The notes beneath the pieces are model-generated. The model worked only from the letters and a program-made list of their open reading frames with translations. It searched no databases and was not told where the DNA came from. 33,819 nucleotides of DNA from Candidatus Zambryskiibacteriota bacterium (GTDB taxonomy: Bacteria > Patescibacteriota > Minisyncoccia > Phycocordibacterales > WO2-35-19). Below, one piece after another: positions 1-6,675 of the stretch (position 1 is the first letter of the stretch; each line of letters opens with the position of its first letter). Both the position numbers and the translations under genes were made by a program. Where the stretch lies: the NCBI GenBank assembly GCA_003233455.1, contig QILQ01000052.1, positions 1-33,819 of the forward strand, read 5' to 3'.

Positions 1-36
1 TTCTTCTTTTATTGTTTTTGCCATATGTATTGCCAT
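1..36 (-). CDS. possible 5' end of a protein running off the window
   Basis: An open frame on the minus strand starts at ATG 36 (or ATG 24) and reads MAIHMAKTIKEE before the window ends. No Shine-Dalgarno is visible. The only other support is that it would diverge from the promoters of the next gene. It is too short to identify and could be chance. Confidence 0.22.
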   Translation of the reverse strand, partial: MAIHMAKTIKEE

Positions 37-99
37 ATACCGAGACTATACCGTCTTCGGTGAAAACCGCCATATGTGTGTGTACATTACCTTTGCATA

Positions 100-154
100 T
101 TGACATTTACAAAATATGTTTTAATATTGACAAACTTTATCAATAATATATACT
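100..154 (+). promoter_or_regulatory. two overlapping sigma-70-type promoters
   Basis: Two consensus TTGACA boxes lie in tandem. TTGACA at 100-105 is followed after 16 bp by TAATAT (122-127). TTGACA at 127-132 is followed after 16 bp by TATACT (149-154). The second should start transcription near 160, just before a short hairpin and the zinc-ribbon gene. These are the most canonical promoter boxes in the window. Confidence 0.6.
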
Positions 155-163
155 GGCATCAGA

Positions 164-182
164 GTTGGTCTCACGAACCAAC
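164..182 (+). promoter_or_regulatory. 5'-UTR hairpin before the zinc-ribbon gene
   Basis: GTTGGT (164-169) and ACCAAC (177-182) form a 6-bp stem with a 7-nt loop at the predicted 5' end of the mRNA. It ends 13 nt before the AAGGAG ribosome binding site. It may stabilise the message; no known riboswitch was recognised. Confidence 0.35.
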
Positions 183-208
183 ACATTTTATAGAAAGGAG
201 CTCAAGAC

Positions 209-403
209 ATGGAGTACTACCGGGAATGCCCCAACTGTGGTAACCAAGAAGAAGGGGAAAGAGTCTGGGAGTGTAAAAACTGTCCTGGTGAGGTGCATTG
301 TGACTCCTGCGAAGGAGACGACAGAAAATGCCCCCATTGCGACGATGATCCAGGACACGGTGGATTCGGCCACAAAATCGTCGGATACATTAAAGACGAC
401 TAA
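209..403 (+). CDS. small double zinc-ribbon protein, 64 aa
   Basis: The protein has four C-x-x-C knuckles: CPNC near residue 8, CKNC near 23, CDSC near 32 and CPHC near 41. They are enough to bind two zinc ions in a treble-clef or RING-like arrangement. A histidine/glycine-rich stretch and an acidic tail follow. The start is well supported: AAGGAG at 195-200 lies 8 nt upstream, one of few clear Shine-Dalgarno sequences in the window. It has its own promoter pair and a downstream hairpin, so it is probably monocistronic and well expressed. The partner is unknown; such ribbons commonly bind nucleic acid or protein. A longer frame overlapping it (165-431) lacks these features and is treated as a shadow. 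Confidence 0.75.
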   Translation: MEYYRECPNCGNQEEGERVWECKNCPGEVHCDSCEGDDRKCPHCDDDPGHGGFGHKIVGYIKDD

Positions 404-422
404 TGAGAAGATCAGACAGGGT

Positions 423-455
423 CGAAGATAATTAAATCTTCGCCCCTGCTCTTAT
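423..455 (+). terminator. probable intrinsic terminator
   Basis: CGAAGAT (423-429) pairs perfectly with ATCTTCG (436-442) around a 6-nt AATTAA loop, followed by a C/T-rich stretch ending in TTATTTT. It lies 20 nt after the zinc-ribbon stop and before the convergent methyltransferase stop. The U-tract is interrupted, so efficiency is uncertain. Confidence 0.5.
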
Positions 456-1009
456 TTTATGTTGTAAATAAATAATTTATGCTTGTATTTAGATAATTTA
501 TTATCCAAATTTACAACATCAATCAACTTGAGGTTTTTAATTTCAAAATCACATGAGATGATTCGGACATTGTCTTGACATTCTCTTTTAAATTTTTCTT
601 CTAGTTCACTTAAACACTTTGGATAAAGGTAAACATAGATATGAGTAGCATTTTTAATATCAGCGTCAAAAATGTTAGTTTTTTTAATTTCTATCTGTTT
701 AAAATATCGAGATATAAATTTTGCAAGAAAAAAAGGCCACAAAGCTTTTTCAATACCGATAGCTGATATATCGTTAATTCGGGTGACAGCATGACGTAAT
801 ACTCTTCCATCTCCACAACCTAAATCTATTAGGACACTTTTTTTATTTAACCTAAGATTAGATACAATTTCATCAATTATATGCTTTTCAGTACCAATAA
901 ATGGAGCATCTAGAATATATGATTCAATAAAATTTATTATTATCACAAGACAAATGAACAACAATATTAAACCCAAGAAAGTTATAAGAAGTAGTTCGAA
1001 CAATAACAT
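452..1009 (-). CDS. membrane-anchored class I SAM-dependent methyltransferase
   Basis: The first ~30 residues form one very hydrophobic membrane segment rich in Leu/Ile. A Rossmann methyltransferase core follows. Motif I is LIDLGCGDGRVL near residues 60-71, with an acidic residue (GIEKA) at the end of beta-2. The order of one N-terminal membrane helix, a short linker with a PFIGT-like element and a small methyltransferase domain resembles the FAM173/ATPSCKMT lysine methyltransferase architecture, also seen in archaea and CPR bacteria. The substrate here is unknown and I infer only the fold and cofactor. At 185 aa it appears complete. It stands alone on the minus strand, convergent with the zinc-ribbon gene. 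Confidence 0.7.
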   Translation of the reverse strand: MLLFELLLITFLGLILLFICLVIIINFIESYILDAPFIGTEKHIIDEIVSNLRLNKKSVLIDLGCGDGRVLRHAVTRINDISAIGIEKALWPFFLAKFISRYFKQIEIKKTNIFDADIKNATHIYVYLYPKCLSELEEKFKRECQDNVRIISCDFEIKNLKLIDVVNLDNKLSKYKHKLFIYNIK

Positions 1010-1093
1010 AATTATATTTATACACTAATTAATAAAGTAAACGAGCGCAACACAATTATCTTAAAAACTAATTTTGATTTGTATTCTAACTTT

Positions 1094-1120
1094 TTGTTTA
1101 CTTTGTATTAATGTTATACT
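1094..1120 (+). promoter_or_regulatory. promoter of the first serine recombinase
   Basis: An extended -10 element, TG at 1112-1113 plus TATACT at 1115-1120, is preceded by TTGTTT (1094-1099) with a short 15-bp spacer. The predicted start near 1126-1127 coincides with the first base of the hairpin at 1126-1197, so the transcript would begin inside that structure. Confidence 0.5.
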
Positions 1121-1125
1121 AAATA

Positions 1126-1197
1126 CGCACACAACTAAAGAGGAAGCCTTTTTTAATGGCCGTCTCAGTACGATCAAGGTTTCCTTGGTTGTGTGCG
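1126..1197 (+). promoter_or_regulatory. 72-nt two-helix hairpin before the recombinase
   Basis: The outer stem pairs CGCACACAAC (1126-1135) with GTTGTGTGCG (1188-1197), 10 perfect base pairs. The inner stem pairs AGGAAGCCTT (1141-1150) with AAGGTTTCCT (1176-1185), 10 pairs with one G-U. A small asymmetric internal loop separates them and the apical loop is 25 nt. It occupies nearly the whole leader of the recombinase mRNA and buries the upstream GTG (1193). It may control translation or mRNA stability. At the DNA level it may instead be a recombinase binding or attachment site. Confidence 0.6.
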
Positions 1198-1219
1198 CTG
1201 GGGCGGTCATTTGAGTTAT

Positions 1220-2785
1220 ATGAAATATTTTTTATACGCTAGAAAAAGCACTGATGTTGAAGATAAGCAAGTGATGTCTATTGAAGCACAACTTGCCGAA
1301 CTTCGTGCTGTTGCAAAAAGCGAGAATCTGGAAATTGCGGATGAATTTATAGAAAAAAGAACAGCTAAAATGCCGGGACGTTTTATTTTTAATAAAATGA
1401 TGAGGCAAATTCAAAAAGGTGAAGCCCAAGGAATAATTTGTTGGAAACTTGATCGTTTGGCTCGCAATCCAGTGGATGGAGGACAAATTAGTTGGATGCT
1501 TCAACAAAGTATTATTCAGCATATTCGTATTTATGATAAAAGTTATTATCCTTCCGACAATGTTTTGATGATGTCTGTTGAATTTGGCATGGCTAATCAA
1601 TTTATCCGTGACTTAAGTGTAAATGTAAAAAGAGGATTGCGAGCAAAAGTAAAGCGAGGAGAATTTCCAAGCACCGCTCCAGTTGGATATTTAAATGATG
1701 TAAGAAGAAAAATAATTGTTGTTGATCGTAAAAAATCAAAATTTATTTGCGAAGCGTTTGAATTATATGTTCTTGGAAATTCAACATTTGAAGATATTTC
1801 TAACTTTCTTTTTGAAAAAGGAGTACGAAGTTTGTTTGGTAATAAGTTGCATAAAGACCGAATAAAATGGATTTTCTCCAACACTTTTTATTATGGTCAT
1901 TTTAGATATGGTGGAGAAATTCACGAAGGTAAACACAAGCCAATTATTGAAAAACGACTTTTTGATAAAGTTCAAAAAGTGATGAAAGAAAGAGGTCATC
2001 CAATGAGGGCTGTTATTGAACCAAAACCTTTCTGTGGACTTTTAAGATGTGGCACTTGCAGAATGATGATAACTGGAGAGAATAAAATTAAAAGATGTAA
2101 AAATGGCAATGTCCACAATTATATTTATTATCGTTGCACTAAAAAATCAAAAACGATTAAATGTCTTGAACCACACATCAGAGGAGAAGTTTTAGCAGAA
2201 CAGCTTTCAGAAATTCTTTCAAACTACGCTATGCCATCGCCGTGGGTGAAGGAATTTAACTTTTGTATGAAAAAAGATGAAAACAAGGCAAATCACGAGT
2301 CCAAAGTGATTATAGATAGATTGAGGGATAATGTATCCGTACTCTCGGAAAAAATACAAAGACTTTTGGATATTTATCTCGCTCAAGATATTGATCGAGA
2401 AACTTATCTCAAAGAACGCTCAAAACTTTTCTCTGAAAAGAAAAGTTTTGAAGAGAAAATATCAAGATTAGAAAGAGACGCCACTTCGTGGCTCGAACCT
2501 ATGCAGAAATGGGTTGAAATGGCTTCATTATTGGATGAAATCGCGGAAAGGAACGACCTCTCCTCCAAAAAATCACATCTCCAGAAAATTTTCGGATCGA
2601 ACCTCTCTTTGCACAACAAAAAAGTCCAAGAAAACCCTCCTTTTCCTTATGCGATGCTTCGCACCGCTCGACAAAATTTTTCTCCAAATCAGACAAGTTT
2701 TATTCGTGCTGTGTTCTCCGGTCTAGAACCTTTAGGGGTGAGACCCCATAAGCGTATTATAGCAAATTTTAGTGTCTCATATTGA
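1220..2785 (+). CDS. large serine recombinase (site-specific integrase)
   Basis: A protein of about 521 aa. The N-terminal resolvase domain opens with KYFLYARKST, which carries the catalytic serine. The WKLDRLARNP region supplies conserved arginines. A recombinase domain follows (VKRGLRAKVKRGEFP...APVGYLND), then a zinc ribbon (LRCGTC ... YRCTKK) and a long charged coiled coil, as in phage-type large serine integrases. I start it at ATG 1220, because the protein family begins at this point; the frame is open from GTG 1193, but that codon is inside the leader hairpin. It should cut and join attachment sites for the 1.1-6.7 kb element. The last ~50 residues (after VQENPPFP) look unlike the rest and cover a GGGGT-GAG-ACCCC hairpin (about 2735-2747), so the tail may be translated attachment-site DNA. 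Confidence 0.88.
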   Translation: MKYFLYARKSTDVEDKQVMSIEAQLAELRAVAKSENLEIADEFIEKRTAKMPGRFIFNKMMRQIQKGEAQGIICWKLDRLARNPVDGGQISWMLQQSIIQHIRIYDKSYYPSDNVLMMSVEFGMANQFIRDLSVNVKRGLRAKVKRGEFPSTAPVGYLNDVRRKIIVVDRKKSKFICEAFELYVLGNSTFEDISNFLFEKGVRSLFGNKLHKDRIKWIFSNTFYYGHFRYGGEIHEGKHKPIIEKRLFDKVQKVMKERGHPMRAVIEPKPFCGLLRCGTCRMMITGENKIKRCKNGNVHNYIYYRCTKKSKTIKCLEPHIRGEVLAEQLSEILSNYAMPSPWVKEFNFCMKKDENKANHESKVIIDRLRDNVSVLSEKIQRLLDIYLAQDIDRETYLKERSKLFSEKKSFEEKISRLERDATSWLEPMQKWVEMASLLDEIAERNDLSSKKSHLQKIFGSNLSLHNKKVQENPPFPYAMLRTARQNFSPNQTSFIRAVFSGLEPLGVRPHKRIIANFSVSY

Positions 2786-2878
2786 CCCGTCATGGTCAGG
2801 GTCATCCAGTAAGAATAAGGGTATTTTAAGGTAATGAGACAAATGAGACATTACAAGGGTGTTTCAGGCATGTCTCAC
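2773..2878. repeat. cluster of TGTCTCAt/aTGAGACA octamers
   Basis: The octamer TGTCTCAT occurs at 2773-2780. Its reverse complement ATGAGACA occurs twice, at 2834-2841 and 2843-2850. TGTCTCAC follows at 2871-2878. Four sites in both orientations within ~105 bp span the gap between the recombinase and the convergent zinc-ribbon/HTH gene. The spacing suggests a protein-binding array, either an operator or recombinase accessory sites. An attachment site is possible. Confidence 0.4.
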
Positions 2879-3534
2879 TTTTTCTCCTCTTCTAAAGGAA
2901 CTACTCGTAAATAATCCATAATCTTATAGCTCTTGAGGTGTTCGTGAGCATCAACAAACTTATACCACGGCTCCGAATGGTACCAATCTTTTCCGTCTTT
3001 TGTCTCTTTTACCATATGCGATTCCACTAGCTTTTTTGGCGGTAAGGTGTCCTTATTATCTTTAATTAGAAAAACTTGCAGATGAACTTTATTGTCGGTA
3101 TTTGTAATATTTCTCGCTTTCAAAATTCCTTTTTTGATCCAGCTATTCAGAGTCGGACCTTTGATATTAAAATAACTTTGGAGATCATATCTTGAATACC
3201 AACTTCCTTTGTTTTTTCCCAAAGTTGCAGGAATTTCTTTTCTATCTATGGCCTTTTGACATGTCATACACTTAATTCCATGTTTGTCATACCAAGAAGC
3301 GGAGTATCTGCAAATAGAACATGAGTAGCCATCACTTTCAAGGTCAAATCCTTTCGGAAATTCCTTGAGCTTCTTTTTCCTTTGTATATCTTTTTTCCAA
3401 AGATCAAAACAAAGTTCGGCTAACCCAGCTAAATTATGTGCCTCCTCAGAGGCTTCCTGCCATGTAAATTTTCTCCCCTTGTTTTTTTCAAGGAGATCCT
3501 TCATCTCTTGGATACGCTCATTTGATAGTTCCAT
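2875..3534 (-). CDS. zinc-ribbon / helix-turn-helix protein of unknown role
   Basis: A 219-aa protein. After a charged N-terminal segment it has two C-x-x-C pairs, CSIC near residue 76 and CMTC near 94, forming one zinc ribbon. A MerR/excisionase-like helix-turn-helix follows (RYDLQSYFNIKGPTLNSWIK), then a basic C-terminal region. I do not recognise the family. Position opposite the recombinase in a phage-like element, plus a DNA-binding fold, suggests an element regulator or recombination directionality factor, but that is inference. Its start lies just downstream of a promoter region holding the palindrome CAAGGCAACCTTG. The stop overlaps the last TGTCTCAC octamer. Confidence 0.6.
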   Translation of the reverse strand: MELSNERIQEMKDLLEKNKGRKFTWQEASEEAHNLAGLAELCFDLWKKDIQRKKKLKEFPKGFDLESDGYSCSICRYSASWYDKHGIKCMTCQKAIDRKEIPATLGKNKGSWYSRYDLQSYFNIKGPTLNSWIKKGILKARNITNTDNKVHLQVFLIKDNKDTLPPKKLVESHMVKETKDGKDWYHSEPWYKFVDAHEHLKSYKIMDYLRVVPLEEEKK

Positions 3535-3569
3535 AGTTAATATAATAATGATATTTTTTTGCTTATCAA

Positions 3570-3607
3570 CAAGGCAACCTTGTAAATAAAAATAGGTTGT
3601 ATATACT
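3570..3607 (+). promoter_or_regulatory. promoter with overlapping palindromic operator
   Basis: CAAGG-CAA-CCTTG (3570-3582) is a 13-bp palindrome. It overlaps a possible plus-strand promoter, TTGTAA (3580-3585), 16-bp spacer, TATACT (3602-3607), which would transcribe the structured leader and phage genes. On the other strand the palindrome lies about 40 bp from the start of the zinc-ribbon/HTH gene. A repressor bound here could control both directions. Confidence 0.4.
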
Positions 3608-3658
3608 TAAGAATAAGAAGTATTTTGATACTCATTGCATGCATTGAAATCTGTTCAG

Positions 3659-3868
3659 CTCTCCTCTTCAGAGAGTATAAACCGAAGCAAAACCTGGATA
3701 AAAACGATGTGATGCAACTAGATCAATTTTTAATCTCTCCTCTCCACGAGAGCCGAAAAACTGGAGTTAAACAATTATTGAGTCGTTCTAGAGTGTGAGG
3801 CGATGTGATAAAAGAAATTTTATCTCAACGCTTTGTGTTCTCTGTCGGCTCTTTTTGTTTCCGACAGA
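3659..3868 (+). ncRNA. structured leader with a tandemly duplicated motif
   Basis: The 375 bases between divergent genes (3535-3909) hold no credible ORF but several designed-looking structures. An imperfect tandem duplication runs from CTCTCCTCT to CGATGTGAT (3659-3713, and again 3735-3809). Each copy has a CTCT..AGAG-type hairpin, then CCGAA and CTGGA. Downstream, GATAAAA-GAAA-TTTTATC (3807-3824) is a 7-bp stem capped by a GNRA-type loop. TCTGTCGG (3841-3848) pairs with CCGACAGA (3861-3868). All lie in the predicted leader of the ParB-methyltransferase/terminase operon. It may be a phage non-coding RNA or cis-regulator. It does not match a riboswitch or ribozyme that I can recall. Confidence 0.5.
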
Positions 3869-3909
3869 AACAAGTGTCATTGCTTCGAATTAGAAATTAA
3901 TTAAAAGCG

Positions 3910-5238
3910 ATGAATAAATTAAATATTGTATATGTTCCGATCGGTGATCTTCACAAATCGGAAGATAATCCTAGAAAATGGAGTAAGGAAGCGACCGAAC
4001 AGCTCAAAGAAAGTATTAAACGATATGGAATTGTCGATCCTCTTTTGGTAAATTCGGCAGAAACGCGTAAAAACGTGGTTATTGGAGGGCATTTTCGTCT
4101 AACCGTTCTTAAAGAACTGGGGTTCAAGGAAGTACCAGTGGTATATGTAAATATCTCTGATATTGAAAAAGAAAAAGAGCTTAACATTCGCCTCAACAAG
4201 AACACTGGCGAATTTGATTGGGGTCTGCTCTCAAAATTAGATGAGAAGTTTCTGTCTGATATTGGTTTCAGTTCCGAAGAACTTGACGATATCTTTGTGA
4301 TTGAAGACACGCCTGAAGAATTTGATCTTGAAAAAGAACTGGAAAAATTAAAAATTACTGAGATTAAAATCAAGAAGGGCGACATCTATGATCTTAATGG
4401 GAGTCGTCTCGGGTGTGGCGATAGCACCATAGAATCTGACATGATGAAACTAATGGATGGAGCTAAGGCAAATATGTGCTTTACAGACCCACCTTATTTG
4501 TTGGATTATTTGCATGGCAAGACTCGCCATGGCAAAGCAACAGTTGGATTTGGTGCAAAGAAAAATAGACGCTACTTGGAAACCGAATCTCTACCAGATA
4601 ATTTTACCGAATTATGGATGAGTTGTATAGCTAAGATACAAAAACCAGATTTTTCCATTATTATCTTTGAAAATCCTAAAAACTTAAGAACTATCTGGAA
4701 TGAATTAGAAAAGCATTGGAAGTACAGAAACACAATTACTTGGCATCTACCCAACCGCATGCAAGGGTTTTCGGCTAAATATAAATTCTTCAACAAAACA
4801 GATATTGCCCTAGTTGGTTCAAGAGGAAAGATAGAACTCAACTTAGAACCTGAAGAAGAGCTTTTCCAAAATGAGTATGAGAATGCAATTTACGCGACTT
4901 CGGGCAAACCTCATTGGGAAAGTTATGCAAAAGGTAAGAAAATCTGTCCAACAGATTTTATCTCACATGTGGTGGCTGATGAGAAATCTTCGGGTCAAGG
5001 AATCGTATTTGGAACCAAACCAATCGAACTACTTATTCCTTACATAAAAGTTCTAACAAAAAGAAACGACCTTATTATTGAACCATTCGGTGGTAGTGGA
5101 TCAACCCTAATCGCCGCAACTAAAATGAAGCGTTGCTGTTTTCTCATGGAAAAATCTCCAGTCTATGCCGAAGTGATTAAGAATCGCTGGGAAAAACTTA
5201 CTGGTCTAACCGCAAAGAAAATATATGGAAAACAATAA
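3910..5238 (+). CDS. ParB-domain DNA methyltransferase (phage type)
   Basis: A 442-aa fusion. Residues ~8-95 form a ParB/sulfiredoxin-like domain with the conserved IGGHFRL element. A C-terminal N6-adenine/N4-cytosine DNA methyltransferase follows, with the catalytic FTDPPY at 191-196 and the SAM-binding EPFGGSGST at 391-399. DPPY before FxGxG is the beta-class order, with the target-recognition segment between them. This architecture is frequent in phages and prophages directly upstream of terminase, where it probably modifies phage DNA against host restriction. It overlaps the terminase small subunit by 14 bp, so the two are co-transcribed. No clear ribosome binding site was seen before ATG 3910. 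Confidence 0.85.
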   Translation: MNKLNIVYVPIGDLHKSEDNPRKWSKEATEQLKESIKRYGIVDPLLVNSAETRKNVVIGGHFRLTVLKELGFKEVPVVYVNISDIEKEKELNIRLNKNTGEFDWGLLSKLDEKFLSDIGFSSEELDDIFVIEDTPEEFDLEKELEKLKITEIKIKKGDIYDLNGSRLGCGDSTIESDMMKLMDGAKANMCFTDPPYLLDYLHGKTRHGKATVGFGAKKNRRYLETESLPDNFTELWMSCIAKIQKPDFSIIIFENPKNLRTIWNELEKHWKYRNTITWHLPNRMQGFSAKYKFFNKTDIALVGSRGKIELNLEPEEELFQNEYENAIYATSGKPHWESYAKGKKICPTDFISHVVADEKSSGQGIVFGTKPIELLIPYIKVLTKRNDLIIEPFGGSGSTLIAATKMKRCCFLMEKSPVYAEVIKNRWEKLTGLTAKKIYGKQ

Positions 5239-5656
5239 TAAAAAAGAAAATACAATTGCCATACGGCAAACAAAGGAAAAAGAAGCTGTTTTTGAAGCTC
5301 TAAAAGAAATCCCGATCGTGCAAATGGCTTGTAAAAAAGCGGGTATTGGTCGTGCAACCTATTACCGATGGCTAAAAGAAGACAGAAACTTTCAAAAGCA
5401 GGTAGACAATGCTATGAATCGGGGCTTCGAATACATTAATGACATGGGAGAAGCTCAAGTTATTATACTCATTAAAGAGAAAAAACTACCCGCTATCGCC
5501 TTATGGCTTAAGCATCATCATCCGCACTATGGAGCGAAAGTTGAAATTGAACGTAAAGGAAATATTCAAGAACCTCTCTCTGCCAAACAAGAAGAAATTG
5601 TCAGAAAAGCTCTTCAGGCGGTAAAACCTAAAAAAGCATATGAAAAAGGTAAATAA
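5225..5656 (+). CDS. phage terminase small subunit-like protein
   Basis: A 143-aa protein with an N-terminal helix-turn-helix (CKKAGIGRATYYRWLKED, near residues 36-53) and a second helical segment, as in small terminase subunits that bind the packaging site. It starts inside the ParB-methyltransferase gene and its end overlaps the terminase large subunit start by 17 bp, the usual TerS-TerL arrangement. The C-terminal ~30 residues are lysine-rich. Identity rests on the helix-turn-helix plus the adjacent large subunit. Confidence 0.75.
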   Translation: MENNNKKENTIAIRQTKEKEAVFEALKEIPIVQMACKKAGIGRATYYRWLKEDRNFQKQVDNAMNRGFEYINDMGEAQVIILIKEKKLPAIALWLKHHHPHYGAKVEIERKGNIQEPLSAKQEEIVRKALQAVKPKKAYEKGK

Positions 5657-6656
5657 AAATGAAATTGCTAAAAATATTATCTGTGATCAGCAGATTCGCC
5701 GTACACTCACTCAAAAAAGCTTCTCTTGGTTCATTAAAATATTCTTAAGTGAATATCTTGAATATGATTTTGCTCCATTTCAAGAAGAAATGATGTACTT
5801 GGTAGAAAATGACACACAGCAGATGCTCTCTGTCATGGCTTTCCGAAATTCAGGAAAATCGACCATTCTTAATCTCGGACTTGTGCTGTGGTCAGTCTTG
5901 GGAGTGATGCAAAAAAAGTGCGTAATCATTGTGAGTGGAACACAGGTTCAGGCAAAAAATCACTTTTTAAACATTAAAAGTCAGTTTGAAAATAATAAGC
6001 TACTTGTAAGCGACATGGGACCATTCAAATCAGATGAAAATTTCTGGGGAATGCACAGTCTAGAGTTGCCTCAATTCGGCGCCAAAATTCTTTGTATTCC
6101 AAAAGAGCAAAGTATTAGAGGAATTCGCTATAACGAGCATAGGCCTGATCTCATAATCTGTGATGATGTAGAAGATACTATCTCTGTTGGAAAAGAAAGT
6201 GAAATGGAAGAGGGCTATCATTGGTTTACAAACGAGGTAATTCCGGTAGCGGGTGACAGTGCAAAGATTGTCGTGCTAGGAAATCTGCTCCATGAAAAAT
6301 CTCTTCTCATGAAACTCAAGGACTACGCGGATAAAAATCCAAAGAAGAATATCTTCAGAGCATACCCTATTCTTGATAAGGAAGGCAGGATATTGTGGCC
6401 ACAGAAATTCAACAAAAAGAAAATCAATTCCTTTTTCGAAACAATACCACTGCTAGTGCGGGAAAAAGAATATATGTTAAGGATTGTACCGGAAATGACC
6501 ATTATTTTAGACGATGAAGATGAGGATGAGAACGATTTCCTTGGTCCAGAATTCTACAAACAAACAGCATTCATTAAGAAAATGCAGAGATATGATATAA
6601 ATGTACCGTATATACGAACCTGTGGAATCATTAGAGCAAAACGAATTCCTGGTTAA
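5640..6656 (+). CDS. terminase large subunit, ATPase half only
   Basis: A 338-aa protein. The packaging ATPase is clear: the P-loop AFRNSGKST at 67-75, the beta-strand CVIIVSGTQVQA typical of terminases, and Walker B LIICDDVED at 171-179, then a coupling segment (VVLGNLLHE). Large terminases usually run ~450-550 aa because an RNase H-like nuclease follows the ATPase. Here the protein ends soon after residue 300 in an acidic EDEDEND stretch and an unrelated-looking tail, so the nuclease appears lost. No portal, capsid or protease gene follows; the next gene is on the other strand. I read this as the broken edge of a prophage or a phage satellite. Confidence 0.8.
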   Translation: MKKVNKNEIAKNIICDQQIRRTLTQKSFSWFIKIFLSEYLEYDFAPFQEEMMYLVENDTQQMLSVMAFRNSGKSTILNLGLVLWSVLGVMQKKCVIIVSGTQVQAKNHFLNIKSQFENNKLLVSDMGPFKSDENFWGMHSLELPQFGAKILCIPKEQSIRGIRYNEHRPDLIICDDVEDTISVGKESEMEEGYHWFTNEVIPVAGDSAKIVVLGNLLHEKSLLMKLKDYADKNPKKNIFRAYPILDKEGRILWPQKFNKKKINSFFETIPLLVREKEYMLRIVPEMTIILDDEDEDENDFLGPEFYKQTAFIKKMQRYDINVPYIRTCGIIRAKRIPG

Positions 6657-6675
6657 TTAATCTCTGTAGACTCTC

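Noticed and set aside
165-431. An 88-aa frame overlapping the zinc-ribbon gene
   Set aside because: It has a non-ATG start, no ribosome binding site and no motif. The overlapping 64-aa frame has AAGGAG, ATG and four CxxC knuckles.
1193-1219. GTG 1193 as start of the first recombinase
   Set aside because: It lies inside the stable hairpin and adds residues absent from the family's usual N-terminus. ATG 1220 begins right at KYFLYARKS.
2724-2785. Frameshift or fusion at the end of recombinase 1
   Set aside because: The tail looks foreign, but the frame is continuous and no alternative frame continues the family's sequence. It is noted only as possible attachment-site read-through.
3951-4385. 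A 144-aa minus-strand, serine-rich frame
   Set aside because: It is the antisense shadow of the ParB domain, with composition typical of reversed codons.
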